From the NCBI GenBank assembly GCA_964629965.1, contig CAZVRZ010000155.1, positions 1-12,100 of the forward strand: a stretch of DNA of 12,100 nucleotides. Reading direction: 5' to 3'. Under the pieces are notes generated by a model, which made no database searches, was not told the origin of the DNA, and saw only the letters and a list, made by a program, of their open reading frames with translations. The DNA comes from CAZVRZ01 sp964629965 (GTDB taxonomy: Bacteria > Chloroflexota > Anaerolineae > Anaerolineales > UBA4823). The position numbers and the translations under genes are program-made. Of the stretch, positions 5,312 through 12,100 are shown one piece after another; the stretch's first letter is position 1; every line of letters begins with the position of its first letter.

Positions 5312-6022
5312 ATGTATTGGTTGGCACGCACCATGATCCGCTTGCTCCTGCCTTGCGTGGCGAAGATCAACGTGGAAGGAATGCAAGAAAATATACAAGA
5401 TCGTATTGGTGACGAGGGATTTATTGCAACGTCCAATCACCTTGGCCGGTTGGACGCAGCCCTGGTGTATTATTACCTGGATCGCCGGGATGTTACCATG
5501 TTGGTGGCAGAGAAATACCAGAAAAGCGCCGTATTCAGATGGTTTACCAGGTCGCTGGATGCGATCTTCATCGACCGTTTCAATGCCGATCTCAACGCTT
5601 TGCGTGCTGCACTCAACCGGGTGAAGCAAGGCTGGGTGCTGGTGATGGCTCCGGAAGGCACGCGCAGTACTACGGGCGCCTTGATCGAGGCGCATGGAGG
5701 CGCCAGTTACCTGGCAGCCAAGTCCGGCGCCTGGGTTTTACCGGTGGCGGTGAGCGGCACGGAAGATACGTACGTTGTCTCCCAACTGCGCCGTTTGCGG
5801 CGTGCCCAGATCAAGGTCAAGGTGGGCCGGCCATTCAAGCTGCCCCCGCTGCAGAATCGCGAGCGAGATGCCCAACTGCCGCAATACACCGATGAGATCA
5901 TGTGCCGCATTGCAGCCTTGCTGCCGGAGAAGTATCACGGGTTTTATGCTGGGCACCCCCGCTTGAAAGAGTTACTGGCAGAAGATCTGATCCAGGACGG
6001 TGCAGAGGAGGTCAGTCAATGA
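5312..6022 (+). CDS. 1-acyl-sn-glycerol-3-phosphate acyltransferase (PlsC-like)
   Basis: A 236-residue LPLAT-family protein that transfers an acyl chain to lysophosphatidic acid or a related acceptor at the inner face of the membrane. It has motif I NHLGRLD (His43 and Asp48, HX4D), motif II-like IFIDRF (85-90), motif III PEGTRS (114-119) and motif IV VLPVAVSGT (142-150). A short hydrophobic N-terminus (MYWLARTMIRLLLPCVAKI) could dip into the membrane. ATG 5312 is chosen because GAGAAGGAA lies just upstream and the family start is reproduced; an in-frame TTG at 5225 would add 29 residues with no family character. The stop overlaps the start of the exonuclease gene, so the two are translationally coupled. 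It is transcribed divergently from the selenoperoxiredoxin gene, with about 160 bases between starts. Phospholipid synthesis is the likely role; the acceptor could differ. Confidence 0.88.
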   Translation: MYWLARTMIRLLLPCVAKINVEGMQENIQDRIGDEGFIATSNHLGRLDAALVYYYLDRRDVTMLVAEKYQKSAVFRWFTRSLDAIFIDRFNADLNALRAALNRVKQGWVLVMAPEGTRSTTGALIEAHGGASYLAAKSGAWVLPVAVSGTEDTYVVSQLRRLRRAQIKVKVGRPFKLPPLQNRERDAQLPQYTDEIMCRIAALLPEKYHGFYAGHPRLKELLAEDLIQDGAEEVSQ

Positions 6023-6594
6023 ACAGTCGAGAGCGAAAGAACGCCGTGCAAACGGCGCGCAGCCTATTGGAGAAGCGACCGGTGTACCTGGATACCGAGA
6101 CCACCGGCACCGGGATCACCGCAGAGATCATTGAGATTGCTATTGTAGACACCGATAGCAGTGTTTTGTTCGATTCGCTGGTCAAGCCGCGCGGGGCAAT
6201 CGAGCCAGATGCGCAGCGGGTGCACGGTCTGACGATGGCCGATCTGCAGTCGGCGCCATCCTGGCAGCAGACCTGGCCCCAGGTCGAAGCGGTCTTATCT
6301 GGCAGAGTGGTGGGCATCTACAACAGTGAGTTTGACCTGCGCATGATGAAACAATCTCACCAGCGTTCCTGGCTGGCCTGGAAGTTGCCAGAAGACGGTT
6401 TCTTCTGTTTGATGAAGCTCTATGCTAGCTTTTATGGCGATTGGGATGCACGCCGGGGCTCGTATCGTTGGCAGGCGCTGGAACTGGCCCGGCAGCAGTG
6501 CGACCTGGCGCTGCCCAACTCGCACCGGGCTTATGACGATGCACTACTGGCACGCGCCATTCACCTCTACATGGCAACCTGGCAGGAACGGTGA
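6019..6594 (+). CDS. DEDDh 3'-5' exonuclease (DnaQ/RNase T-like)
   Basis: A 191-residue exonuclease-fold protein with all DEDDh residues visible: Asp25 and Glu27 in YLDTETTG (Exo I), Asp106 in YNSEFDLRMM (Exo II), and His169 with Asp174 in HRAYDDA (Exo III). Two metal ions bound by these acids would remove nucleotides from 3' ends. The VHGLT segment (68-72) is typical of DnaQ epsilon-like proteins. No other domain is attached, so it is a stand-alone nuclease, for proofreading, repair or RNA trimming; the substrate cannot be told. The ATG at 6019 overlaps the plsC-like stop (ATGA) and has GAGGAGG at 6006-6012, so a longer upstream frame is not needed. Confidence 0.9.
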   Translation: MNSRERKNAVQTARSLLEKRPVYLDTETTGTGITAEIIEIAIVDTDSSVLFDSLVKPRGAIEPDAQRVHGLTMADLQSAPSWQQTWPQVEAVLSGRVVGIYNSEFDLRMMKQSHQRSWLAWKLPEDGFFCLMKLYASFYGDWDARRGSYRWQALELARQQCDLALPNSHRAYDDALLARAIHLYMATWQER

Positions 6595-6606
6595 ATCATT
6601 TTTTGT

Positions 6607-6632
6607 AGGTGGATCGTGTGGCTTTGCCACCT
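6607..6632 (+). repeat. Small alternative hairpins between exonuclease and merR-like genes
   Basis: AGGTGG (6607-6612) can pair with CCACCT (6627-6632), or GTGGC (6618-6622) with GCCAC (6626-6630). The two share bases and exclude each other. Neither is followed by a T-run. It may separate the exonuclease and merR-like transcripts weakly; evidence is thin. Confidence 0.3.
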
Positions 6633-6662
6633 CATCCATAGAAAATTAATTGGACGGTAGTG

Positions 6663-7421
6663 ATGGGCGAAACCTTAACGATTGGGCAGCTTGCCAGGCG
6701 GGCAGGCATACGCACTTCGGCTTTGCGTTATTATGAGGAACTGGGACTGCTGAAACCGGCGGCGCGCACCGGCAACGGTTACCGTTCTTACAATGCCGAA
6801 GCCGAACAAACCCTGCGCTTCATCCAGCGAGCACAGCGCTTGGGATTCTCGCTGGGAGATATCCGGGTGATGCTGGACAGCGGGCAAGTAGGACTGGACA
6901 CGACCCAAACCATACTGCGGTTGGCCGAAGAACGCTTTGTAGCGTTGGAAAAAGAGCTGACCTCGCTGCTGATCCAACGCCATGAACTGGCCTTGTTCCT
7001 GGACGATCTCGCACACAAGCGCCGGCCCATGCCGGTGGATGCTTCTCATTTTGAGCAGCTATTGAAAAAGATCTGTGCCGAGCCTGTGCGTCCTCAGGCC
7101 GCCAGCGATATCCTGGAATGGCTGATCGAGCATACCGGCTGCTCTTTGGTTTACTTGGAAGAGAACGCTCTGTTGGAACGCCTGCGCGGCCGTCATGTGC
7201 ACGTCTGGCAAGAGGGCGAGTGCTACCAGATTCTGGTGGTCGGGCATGACGATAACGTGCTGGAGGCGCTGCAAGAACTGGCCCGCCTGGAGGCGGAATG
7301 CCATGCGCACAAGCGGCCCCAATTGGTACGCAGCACGGAGGGCTACCTCTTCAGCGTGGAGGGCGAAAATGCATTCATCTTCGCCAGGCTGTTCCTGGCC
7401 TTGGAAGAAGAAATACGCTGA
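6663..7421 (+). CDS. MerR-family transcription regulator with a C-terminal sensor-like domain
   Basis: Residues 4-70 form a MerR winged-helix DNA-binding domain: LTIGQLARRAGI, SALRYYEELGLL and GYRSYNAEAEQTLRFIQRAQ. A dimerising coiled coil follows at about 82-120. After residue 125 comes roughly 125 residues that are not a metal-binding tail: Cys138, Cys160, Cys187 and Cys213 are scattered, with no paired Cys motif. With alternating strands and helices (ILVVGHDDNVLEAL, YLFSVEGENAFIFARLFL) it may bind a small molecule or sense redox, but this is inference. MerR proteins usually twist long promoter spacers to activate transcription. Either GTG 6660 or ATG 6663 could be the start; ATG is preferred. 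It lies just upstream of the lipoprotein and ABC exporter genes, so it probably controls them and perhaps itself. Confidence 0.88.
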   Translation: MGETLTIGQLARRAGIRTSALRYYEELGLLKPAARTGNGYRSYNAEAEQTLRFIQRAQRLGFSLGDIRVMLDSGQVGLDTTQTILRLAEERFVALEKELTSLLIQRHELALFLDDLAHKRRPMPVDASHFEQLLKKICAEPVRPQAASDILEWLIEHTGCSLVYLEENALLERLRGRHVHVWQEGECYQILVVGHDDNVLEALQELARLEAECHAHKRPQLVRSTEGYLFSVEGENAFIFARLFLALEEEIR

Positions 7422-7427
7422 GAGTAT

Positions 7428-7441
7428 TAATGTTATCATTA
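7428..7441. promoter_or_regulatory. Short AT-rich palindrome before the lipoprotein gene
   Basis: TAATG (7428-7432) and CATTA (7437-7441) are exact inverted repeats around TTAT, in the 36-base gap between the merR-like gene and the lipoprotein gene. It could be an operator or part of a -10 region. No -35 partner with typical spacing is clear, so this is a weak call. Confidence 0.2.
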
Positions 7442-7457
7442 TGGGCAGGAGGCGAGT

Positions 7458-8270
7458 ATGAAAAAATATAACTGGCTGATCGGCTTAATGGCTTTTTTCC
7501 TGGCGGCGCTGGCCTGCGGCATGCCGGACGTTGATAAGCGGCAGATCCCACAGATGACGCACCTGGCGGAGACTGCCAAGGCATTGCCCTCGATGCTGCC
7601 TTCGATATTCCCATCGGGCCTGCCCACCGTTCAGCTTCCCTCGCTGGCAACGCTGATCCCGCCAGGTAAAGGTCTACCCCTGCCCGGCACGCTCATCCCC
7701 GATCTGCTAGGAAAGCTCTCGGAAGAAGAAGCTAGCCTGGCCATCGAAGCCTATGCATTCGATGTATTGGGCATCCAGGTTGAGGTAACCACCAGCAAAG
7801 GGATGGTGGGAGATTTCAGCCTGCCTGCCAGTATGGAAGACGGAGCGGAAAGTGCTCTGGCGCTGGCCGGGGTAACGTACTTTGGTATGTGGCAGAACGG
7901 TATGGGTTCGCTCAGCCTGGGAAGTGGCACGGCAAGCGGCGACCTGACCGCCAGCATCGAGGATGCTTCGTTGGGTATTTTCTCGCTGCGGCTGGACCAG
8001 TCCATGCCGGCGGATACCAGCGCAGCCCTGGAACTGATCCAAAAAACCTATCCCGGTTTGAGAGAGTTGGAGCTCATTCCCAAAGAGGCGCAAGAAGAAG
8101 TGTTCACTTTTAGCACCAACCAGAACCAGGATTTCAGCCTCCGGGACGGTACGATCACGCTGAAAGGGTCGCTGATCTCGGCAGGCGTCTCGGCAGTGCG
8201 CAGAGCCGGCAAGATCACCGTCTGGGCGACTATAGCTTCGGGTGACCTGGCCGCGCCTTTCGACAATTAA
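7458..8270 (+). CDS. Predicted lipoprotein of unknown function
   Basis: I do not recognise this 270-residue protein. The N-terminus MKKYNWLIGLMAFFLAALAC has a basic start, a hydrophobic core and a cysteine at 20 followed by Gly, as in a lipoprotein signal; Ala rather than Leu at -3 makes the lipobox slightly weak. A Pro/Leu-rich linker (about 43-85, with PSIFPSGLP, LIPPGKGLPLPG) follows, then a folded-looking domain of about 185 residues. That domain is rich in Gly, Ser and beta-prone stretches (VEVTTSKGMVGDFSLP, GITYFGMW-like, SASGDLTASIEDASLG). There are no catalytic motifs. ATG 7458 has AGGAGG at 7447-7452. It sits 36 bases after the merR-like gene and 12 before the ABC exporter, so it is likely co-transcribed and could be an envelope partner of the exporter. 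Confidence 0.75.
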   Translation: MKKYNWLIGLMAFFLAALACGMPDVDKRQIPQMTHLAETAKALPSMLPSIFPSGLPTVQLPSLATLIPPGKGLPLPGTLIPDLLGKLSEEEASLAIEAYAFDVLGIQVEVTTSKGMVGDFSLPASMEDGAESALALAGVTYFGMWQNGMGSLSLGSGTASGDLTASIEDASLGIFSLRLDQSMPADTSAALELIQKTYPGLRELELIPKEAQEEVFTFSTNQNQDFSLRDGTITLKGSLISAGVSAVRRAGKITVWATIASGDLAAPFDN

Positions 8271-8282
8271 GGAAACGAAAAC

Positions 8283-10109
8283 ATGCTCGGAGGAATGCGC
8301 GGCCTGCGCAGCATCCAAAGCATCTCTGACGAAGACGCCTCAGACGCCAACGCCTTGCCACGGCCCACACGAGAGGAGATGAGCCGTCTATACGGCTATT
8401 TACGCCCTTACCGGCGGCGCATGGCGGCGGCAGTTGCTGCACTGGCAGGCAGTGCTTCTTTGGGATTGGTGTTCCCGTGGATCTTGCAGAACCTGGTAGA
8501 TGTGGTGCTCAGCAGGGGAGACCTAAAAGAGTTGAATCGCATCACCTTGCTGCTGCTTGGCACATTCGTTCTGCGGGCGGTTTTTTCCTATTTCCAGTCG
8601 TTTTCGTTGGCCTACGTGGGCGAGCGTATCATTGCCGACCTGCGCAGCCAGGCTTATACGCACCTCCATCGCCTGAGCCTGCGGTTTTTCACCAACCGGC
8701 GCACTGGAGAGATCCTCTCGCGCCTATCGTCCGATGTCACAGTGGTGCGCAGCGCGCTGACAAGCAACGTGGCCACGGCGCTCAGCCAGGCGCTCACATT
8801 CCTGGGTTCGCTGGTCTTAATGCTGGTCTTGAACTGGCGGCTGTCGCTCTTCATCTTGGGATTGGCGCCGCTGATGATTGGAATGGCAGCCTACTTTGGC
8901 GTGCGGATGCGCAAAGCATCCACCATGGTGCAAGATCACCTGGCAGAGAGTGCAGCCCAGGCGCAAGAAGCGCTTAGCGCCATTCGCGTGGTAAAAGCCT
9001 TTAACCGCGAAGCGTACGAAAGCGCCCGCTATCAAGAAAAGGTGGAGAAAACTTTCCGGGCCACACTGGGCATTACCATTCTGCGAGCGGCATTCGGCGC
9101 GATCATCGCCTGCCTGGCTTTCAGCACGATGGGTGGCATCCTATGGTTTGGCGGGCGCGAAGTGCTGGCGGGTCGGCTGACGGGCGGGGCGTTGATCGCC
9201 TTTTTGGTGTACGGGGTGAACATTGCTTCCGCGCTGGGCGCGTTTGCAGGCCTGTATGCCCAACTCCAGGAGGCTATGGGTGCTTCGCGGCGCCTGTTCG
9301 ATCTGCTAGACGAGCAGCCCGATATCGTGGACCCGCCCGGAGCTCGGGCTCTGCCGGGCGTGCGCGGGCGGATCACTTTTGATAAAGTCTCTTTTGCTTA
9401 TGAAAGCGGCCAGGCGCCCGTGTTGAACAACATAAACTTGCAGATCGAACCGGGAGAAGTGCTGGCGTTGGTAGGACCTTCAGGGGCAGGAAAATCGACC
9501 CTCTTCAACCTGATCCCGCGCTTTTACGATCCTACCCAGGGACGGGTATGCATCGATGGGAATGACCTGCGAGACCTCACTATTGATTCGCTGCGCAGCC
9601 AGATCGGCCTGGTGCCCCAAGAGACGCAGCTCTTCTCGGGCAGCGTGCGCGAAAACCTGTGCTACGGACGGCTGGATGCTAGCGATGAAGAATTGATCTC
9701 TGCGGCAAAGTCTGCTAACGCCGAAGAATTCATCGAGCGGTTGCCCCAAGGATACGATACGCGCGTAGGCGAACGCGGCGTCAAGCTCTCAGGGGGGCAG
9801 CGCCAGCGCATCGCGATTGCCCGCACGATCCTCAAGAACCCGGGCATTCTGCTGTTGGACGAGGCCACTTCCAGCCTGGACTCGGAAGCGGAGGAATTGG
9901 TGCAGGAGGCGCTGGAGTTGCTGATGAAGAACCGTACCACCGTCATCATTGCTCACCGTTTATCAACTGTGCACATGGCAAACCGCATCGCGGTGCTCGA
10001 GCGGGGCCGCCTGGTAGAATTGGGCAGCCATGCCGAGTTGATAGCAAAAGATGGGCTGTATGCCCGCCTGTACCGGATTCAATTCCGCAGCGAGGTGGAT
10101 CTCTCATGA
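8283..10109 (+). CDS. ABC exporter (fused membrane and ATPase domains, MsbA/multidrug type)
   Basis: A 608-residue half-transporter expected to work as a homodimer in the inner membrane, moving lipids, drugs or peptides outward using ATP. The membrane domain covers about 40-330 with six helices, including RRRMAAAVAALAGSASLGLV, ITLLLLGTFVLRAVFSYF and LTFLGSLVLMLVLNW. The ATPase domain has Walker A GPSGAGKST (398-406), Q-loop Gln446 (VPQETQ), ABC signature LSGGQ (502-506), Walker B ILLLDE (522-527) with catalytic Glu527, and switch His558 (IIAHRLST). All key residues are intact. A short extra N-terminal tail of about 30 residues is acidic and of unknown role. The start at 8283 has AAGGAAA upstream and lies 12 bases after the lipoprotein stop. 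The stop overlaps the next gene (ATGA). With a MerR regulator two genes upstream, an inducible efflux role is plausible; the substrate is not. Confidence 0.93.
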   Translation: MLGGMRGLRSIQSISDEDASDANALPRPTREEMSRLYGYLRPYRRRMAAAVAALAGSASLGLVFPWILQNLVDVVLSRGDLKELNRITLLLLGTFVLRAVFSYFQSFSLAYVGERIIADLRSQAYTHLHRLSLRFFTNRRTGEILSRLSSDVTVVRSALTSNVATALSQALTFLGSLVLMLVLNWRLSLFILGLAPLMIGMAAYFGVRMRKASTMVQDHLAESAAQAQEALSAIRVVKAFNREAYESARYQEKVEKTFRATLGITILRAAFGAIIACLAFSTMGGILWFGGREVLAGRLTGGALIAFLVYGVNIASALGAFAGLYAQLQEAMGASRRLFDLLDEQPDIVDPPGARALPGVRGRITFDKVSFAYESGQAPVLNNINLQIEPGEVLALVGPSGAGKSTLFNLIPRFYDPTQGRVCIDGNDLRDLTIDSLRSQIGLVPQETQLFSGSVRENLCYGRLDASDEELISAAKSANAEEFIERLPQGYDTRVGERGVKLSGGQRQRIAIARTILKNPGILLLDEATSSLDSEAEELVQEALELLMKNRTTVIIAHRLSTVHMANRIAVLERGRLVELGSHAELIAKDGLYARLYRIQFRSEVDLS

Positions 10110-11110
10110 TCGTGATCGTCAACGGGCCGCTAGGCGTTGGTAAAAGCGAGCTGTCTTGGGAACTGCTGGCGCTGTTCGATAAGGCGGTTATGTTGGACGG
10201 CGATTACATCGGTGCGGTGCAGCCTTTCGATATTTACGATGATGAACGGATCGAATACCTGTACCAAACCATGCAGCACCTGATGGCCTTCCACAAGGAA
10301 CACGGCTACAGCCATTTTGTGATTAATTACGTGTTCGAGAGCAGCCAATCTTTGCGGCGTCTGCGCCGGCTGCTGTCAAAGATCGACAACGAAGATTATG
10401 CTTTTCGGCTGACCTGCTCGGAAGAGGAAATTGCCCGGCGCATTCGCAAGCGCTCCGACGATCCCGAGCGGCTGGGGTGGGAACTGCAACGTTTTGGCGA
10501 GCTAACTACTATCCAGGAGAAGGCGGCGCTGACCGGGGACCTGGGCTACCCGATCGACACCACGCACTACAGCGCGCAGCAGGCGGCTCGGCTGATCTGG
10601 GAAATTCTGCATGAGGAAGTGAAGTTGGAATCATATAACCCTGCCTGGGCGGAGCTCTACCAGGCAGAGCGACTGCAGATTGCAGCCATGCTGGGCGAAC
10701 TGGCAGTCAGTATTGAGCATATCGGCAGCACTGCCGTGCCAGGGCTGATTGCCAAGCCGGTCATCGATCTCCTGGTAGGCGTGCAACCGTGGGAGAGCGC
10801 CGAGCGCTGCATTGCGCCGCTCAGCCGGTTGGGTTATACGTTCATCGATTATGCGGCCAACACCGAACGGTGTTTCTTTCGCAAGGGGATGCCGCGCTCG
10901 CACCACTTGCACATCGTTGAGCACGGCGGTGAGGAATGGTGCACCCACCTGGACTTTCGCAATGCGCTGCGGGCGGATCCGGCGCTGCGGGTTGGTTACC
11001 AGGCATTGAAGATCGAGCTGGCCGGGCAGCATGGCAGCGAACGGGCGAAATATTCTGAGAAGAAGAGCGAATACGTGCGCCGGGCAGTGGAGCAGTGGCG
11101 AAAAATTTGA
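10106..11110 (+). CDS. P-loop kinase fused to a GrpB-like nucleotidyltransferase domain
   Basis: The 334-residue product has two parts. Residues 1-170 are a small-molecule/nucleoside kinase-like P-loop domain: MIVIVNGPLGVGKSE gives Walker A (7-14), GDYIG (32-36) is a likely phosphate-site region, and RRIRKRSDDPERL (111-123) resembles a lid arginine segment. Residues 175-334 are a GrpB domain (UPF0157, nucleotidyltransferase superfamily): YNPAWAELYQAE, HIGSTAVPGL (205-214), KPVIDLLV (217-224, Asp221), HHLHI (266-270) and FRNALRADP (284-292). GrpB domains occur fused to dephospho-CoA kinase in some bacteria. Here the kinase part does not look like CoaE, so this is a different pairing. Function is unknown: perhaps nucleotide or cofactor modification. 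Start ATG 10106 overlaps the exporter stop, making coupled translation likely. Confidence 0.82.
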   Translation: MIVIVNGPLGVGKSELSWELLALFDKAVMLDGDYIGAVQPFDIYDDERIEYLYQTMQHLMAFHKEHGYSHFVINYVFESSQSLRRLRRLLSKIDNEDYAFRLTCSEEEIARRIRKRSDDPERLGWELQRFGELTTIQEKAALTGDLGYPIDTTHYSAQQAARLIWEILHEEVKLESYNPAWAELYQAERLQIAAMLGELAVSIEHIGSTAVPGLIAKPVIDLLVGVQPWESAERCIAPLSRLGYTFIDYAANTERCFFRKGMPRSHHLHIVEHGGEEWCTHLDFRNALRADPALRVGYQALKIELAGQHGSERAKYSEKKSEYVRRAVEQWRKI

Positions 11111-11122
11111 TTTACCCCCCTC

Positions 11123-11150
11123 TTGCAAGAATCTCAGATGGTGGTAAAAT
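11123..11150 (+). promoter_or_regulatory. Promoter of the tRNA-Arg gene
   Basis: TTGCAA (11123-11128) and TAAAAT (11145-11150) are 16 bases apart, followed after 35 bases by the tRNA 5' end. It lies just beyond the GrpB-fusion stop at 11110. Match is good, although the spacer is one base short. Confidence 0.6.
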
Positions 11151-11185
11151 TGGTGCGCTCAAAGCAAAACCCTGGCAATTGAAAT

Positions 11186-11262
11186 GCCCTCGTAGCTCAG
11201 TGGATTAGAGCATTTGCTTGCGGAGCAAAGGGTCGCGTGTTCGAATCGCGCCGGGGGCGCCA
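11186..11262 (+). tRNA. tRNA-Arg, anticodon GCG
   Basis: A full cloverleaf is visible: acceptor GCCCTCG (11186-11192) with CGGGGGC (11252-11258), one G-U pair; D-arm GCTC/GAGC; anticodon stem TTTGC/GCAAA with loop TTGCGGA; variable GGGTC; T-arm GCGTG/CGCGC with loop TTCGAAT; discriminator G and encoded CCA (11260-11262). Anticodon GCG at 11220-11222 reads CGC and CGU. A20 in the D-loop and C35 fit arginine identity. The sequence is 77 bases long. Confidence 0.92.
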
Positions 11263-11268
11263 TAACTG

Positions 11269-11298
11269 GGCAGGGAGTTCATCCCTGCCTGTGTGTTT
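11269..11298 (+). terminator. Hairpin terminator after the tRNA
   Basis: GGCAGGGA (11269-11276) pairs perfectly with TCCCTGCC (11282-11289) around GTTCA, followed by TGTGTGTTT. The T content is modest, so it may terminate only part of transcripts. It lies immediately before the surE start and could limit read-through from the tRNA promoter into surE. Confidence 0.55.
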
Positions 11299-11304
11299 AA
11301 ACTG

Positions 11305-12066
11305 ATGAACGAGCCACAAATCTTGCTCACTAATGATGATGGAATCGCCTCGCCGGGCATCTGGGCGGCTGCCAAAGCGCTTTCGCAGATCGGCTATGTG
11401 CACGTGGTTGCGCCGCGCGATCAATTCTCAGGAGCGGGCCGCAGCCTGCCATCCAATTCGGACGGTATTATTACAACCCATATCATGCCTGTCGATGGCA
11501 AAGATTGGACCACTTACAGCGTAGGAGGCTCTCCTGCCCAGGCTGTGCTGCACGCGCTGCTCGAGATTCTGCCGGTGCGACCCGACTTGGTGGTTTCGGG
11601 GATCAACTTTGGCGAGAACGTTGGACAGGGAGTGACTGTCTCTGGTACGGTGGGTGCCGCGTTAGAAGCCGCTGCCCAGGGTATCCCGGCGATGGCAGTC
11701 TCGCTTGAAACGGAGAAGGCCTATCATTATTCGATCTCAAACCAAGTCGATTTTTCGGCCGCGGCTTATTTCACTACCCTGTTCGGACGGATATTGCTGG
11801 AGCGCAGCCTACCCGAAGATGTGCTAGTGCTAAAGGTCGATGTGCCTTCCAGCGCAACATCAGAGACGCCCTGGCAGGTCACCAGGCTGTCACGGCAAAA
11901 TTACTTTGTTCCTACCAAACCACTGCGAGCTTCGTGGAACCAACCGGAATCGGTGGGCTACGCTCGCTCATGTGAGCCCGAAAAAGACCCGCAGGATACT
12001 GATGTGTACGCATTGGGAATCCAGAAGCACGTTTCCGTTACCCCACTTGGGATTTCGAAGCAGTAG
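11305..12066 (+). CDS. surE: 5'/3'-nucleotidase SurE
   Basis: A 253-residue SurE-family phosphatase that removes phosphate from 5' and 3' nucleoside monophosphates and short polyphosphates. It shows the SurE hallmark LLTNDDG (7-13; metal ligands Asp11 and Asp12), FSGAGRS (41-47, Ser42), SGINFGENVG (98-107, Asn101) and SGTVGAALEAA (113-123), in order and intact. C-terminal strands continue to TAG at 12064-12066. The ATG at 11305 is preferred; a GTG at 11293 would add four residues and would overlap the T-rich end of the preceding hairpin. Neither start has a clear Shine-Dalgarno, so translation may be unusual or leaderless if transcription starts near 11300. After the stop, 34 bases with no visible feature remain. 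Confidence 0.93.
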   Translation: MNEPQILLTNDDGIASPGIWAAAKALSQIGYVHVVAPRDQFSGAGRSLPSNSDGIITTHIMPVDGKDWTTYSVGGSPAQAVLHALLEILPVRPDLVVSGINFGENVGQGVTVSGTVGAALEAAAQGIPAMAVSLETEKAYHYSISNQVDFSAAAYFTTLFGRILLERSLPEDVLVLKVDVPSSATSETPWQVTRLSRQNYFVPTKPLRASWNQPESVGYARSCEPEKDPQDTDVYALGIQKHVSVTPLGISKQ

Positions 12067-12100
12067 CGAAGAGTATTGAGCAGACAAGCGACCCGAAACA

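Noticed and set aside
10106..10600. Chloramphenicol-phosphotransferase-type resistance enzyme
   Set aside because: The Walker A motif alone is not enough, and no diagnostic residues were recognised; the product is named only as P-loop kinase-like.
1..12100. CRISPR arrays, phage genes, restriction or toxin-antitoxin systems
   Set aside because: No regularly spaced direct repeats and no genes of these families were seen on either strand.

Overview
The window looks like chromosomal DNA of moderate GC content from a free-living bacterium. The best guess is the Chloroflexota (Anaerolineae or relatives). Pointers are the short GH3-like protein, a bacterial RIO1-type kinase, a lipoprotein starting with a Cys-Gly signal junction, and a tRNA promoter of the form TTGCAA-N16-TAAAAT. 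This assignment is inference from gene style; no rRNA or taxonomic marker is present.

Layout. Positions 2-232 are the 3' end of an ISAs1/IS4-like transposase, and the element probably ends near 252. A compact transcription unit follows: a near-consensus promoter (272-300), a 22-codon ORF with a strong Shine-Dalgarno inside a self-complementary RNA (338-406), and a clear intrinsic terminator (439-476). It sits upstream of a RIO1-family kinase (614-1615). After a long perfect hairpin comes a membrane protein with an Asp/Glu/Lys-rich head (1733-2227). It converges, one base apart, on a minus-strand cluster read from 5151 down to 2229: a peroxiredoxin-glutaredoxin fusion, an aldo/keto reductase and a short GH3-like adenylating enzyme. 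Divergently, on the plus strand, lie a PlsC-type acyltransferase and an overlapping DEDDh exonuclease. A tight run follows: MerR regulator, lipoprotein, ABC exporter and a P-loop kinase/GrpB fusion. The window ends with tRNA-Arg(GCG) and surE.

Main result. The peroxiredoxin-glutaredoxin gene is best read as a selenoprotein gene. One in-frame TGA (5017-5019) falls exactly at the peroxidatic position of the PxxxTxxC motif. The reading frame and family similarity continue on both sides. A stem-loop with bacterial SECIS geometry begins nine bases after the TGA. Ordinary gene calling would split this gene or start it too late, at 4986.

How the genes may work together. The minus-strand cluster is a possible redox/detoxification operon: a peroxidase with its own glutaredoxin, plus an NAD(P)H-dependent reductase. 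The merR-lipoprotein-ABC-kinase/GrpB run looks like a regulated export module with an attached nucleotide-handling enzyme. Neither grouping is proven by sequence alone.
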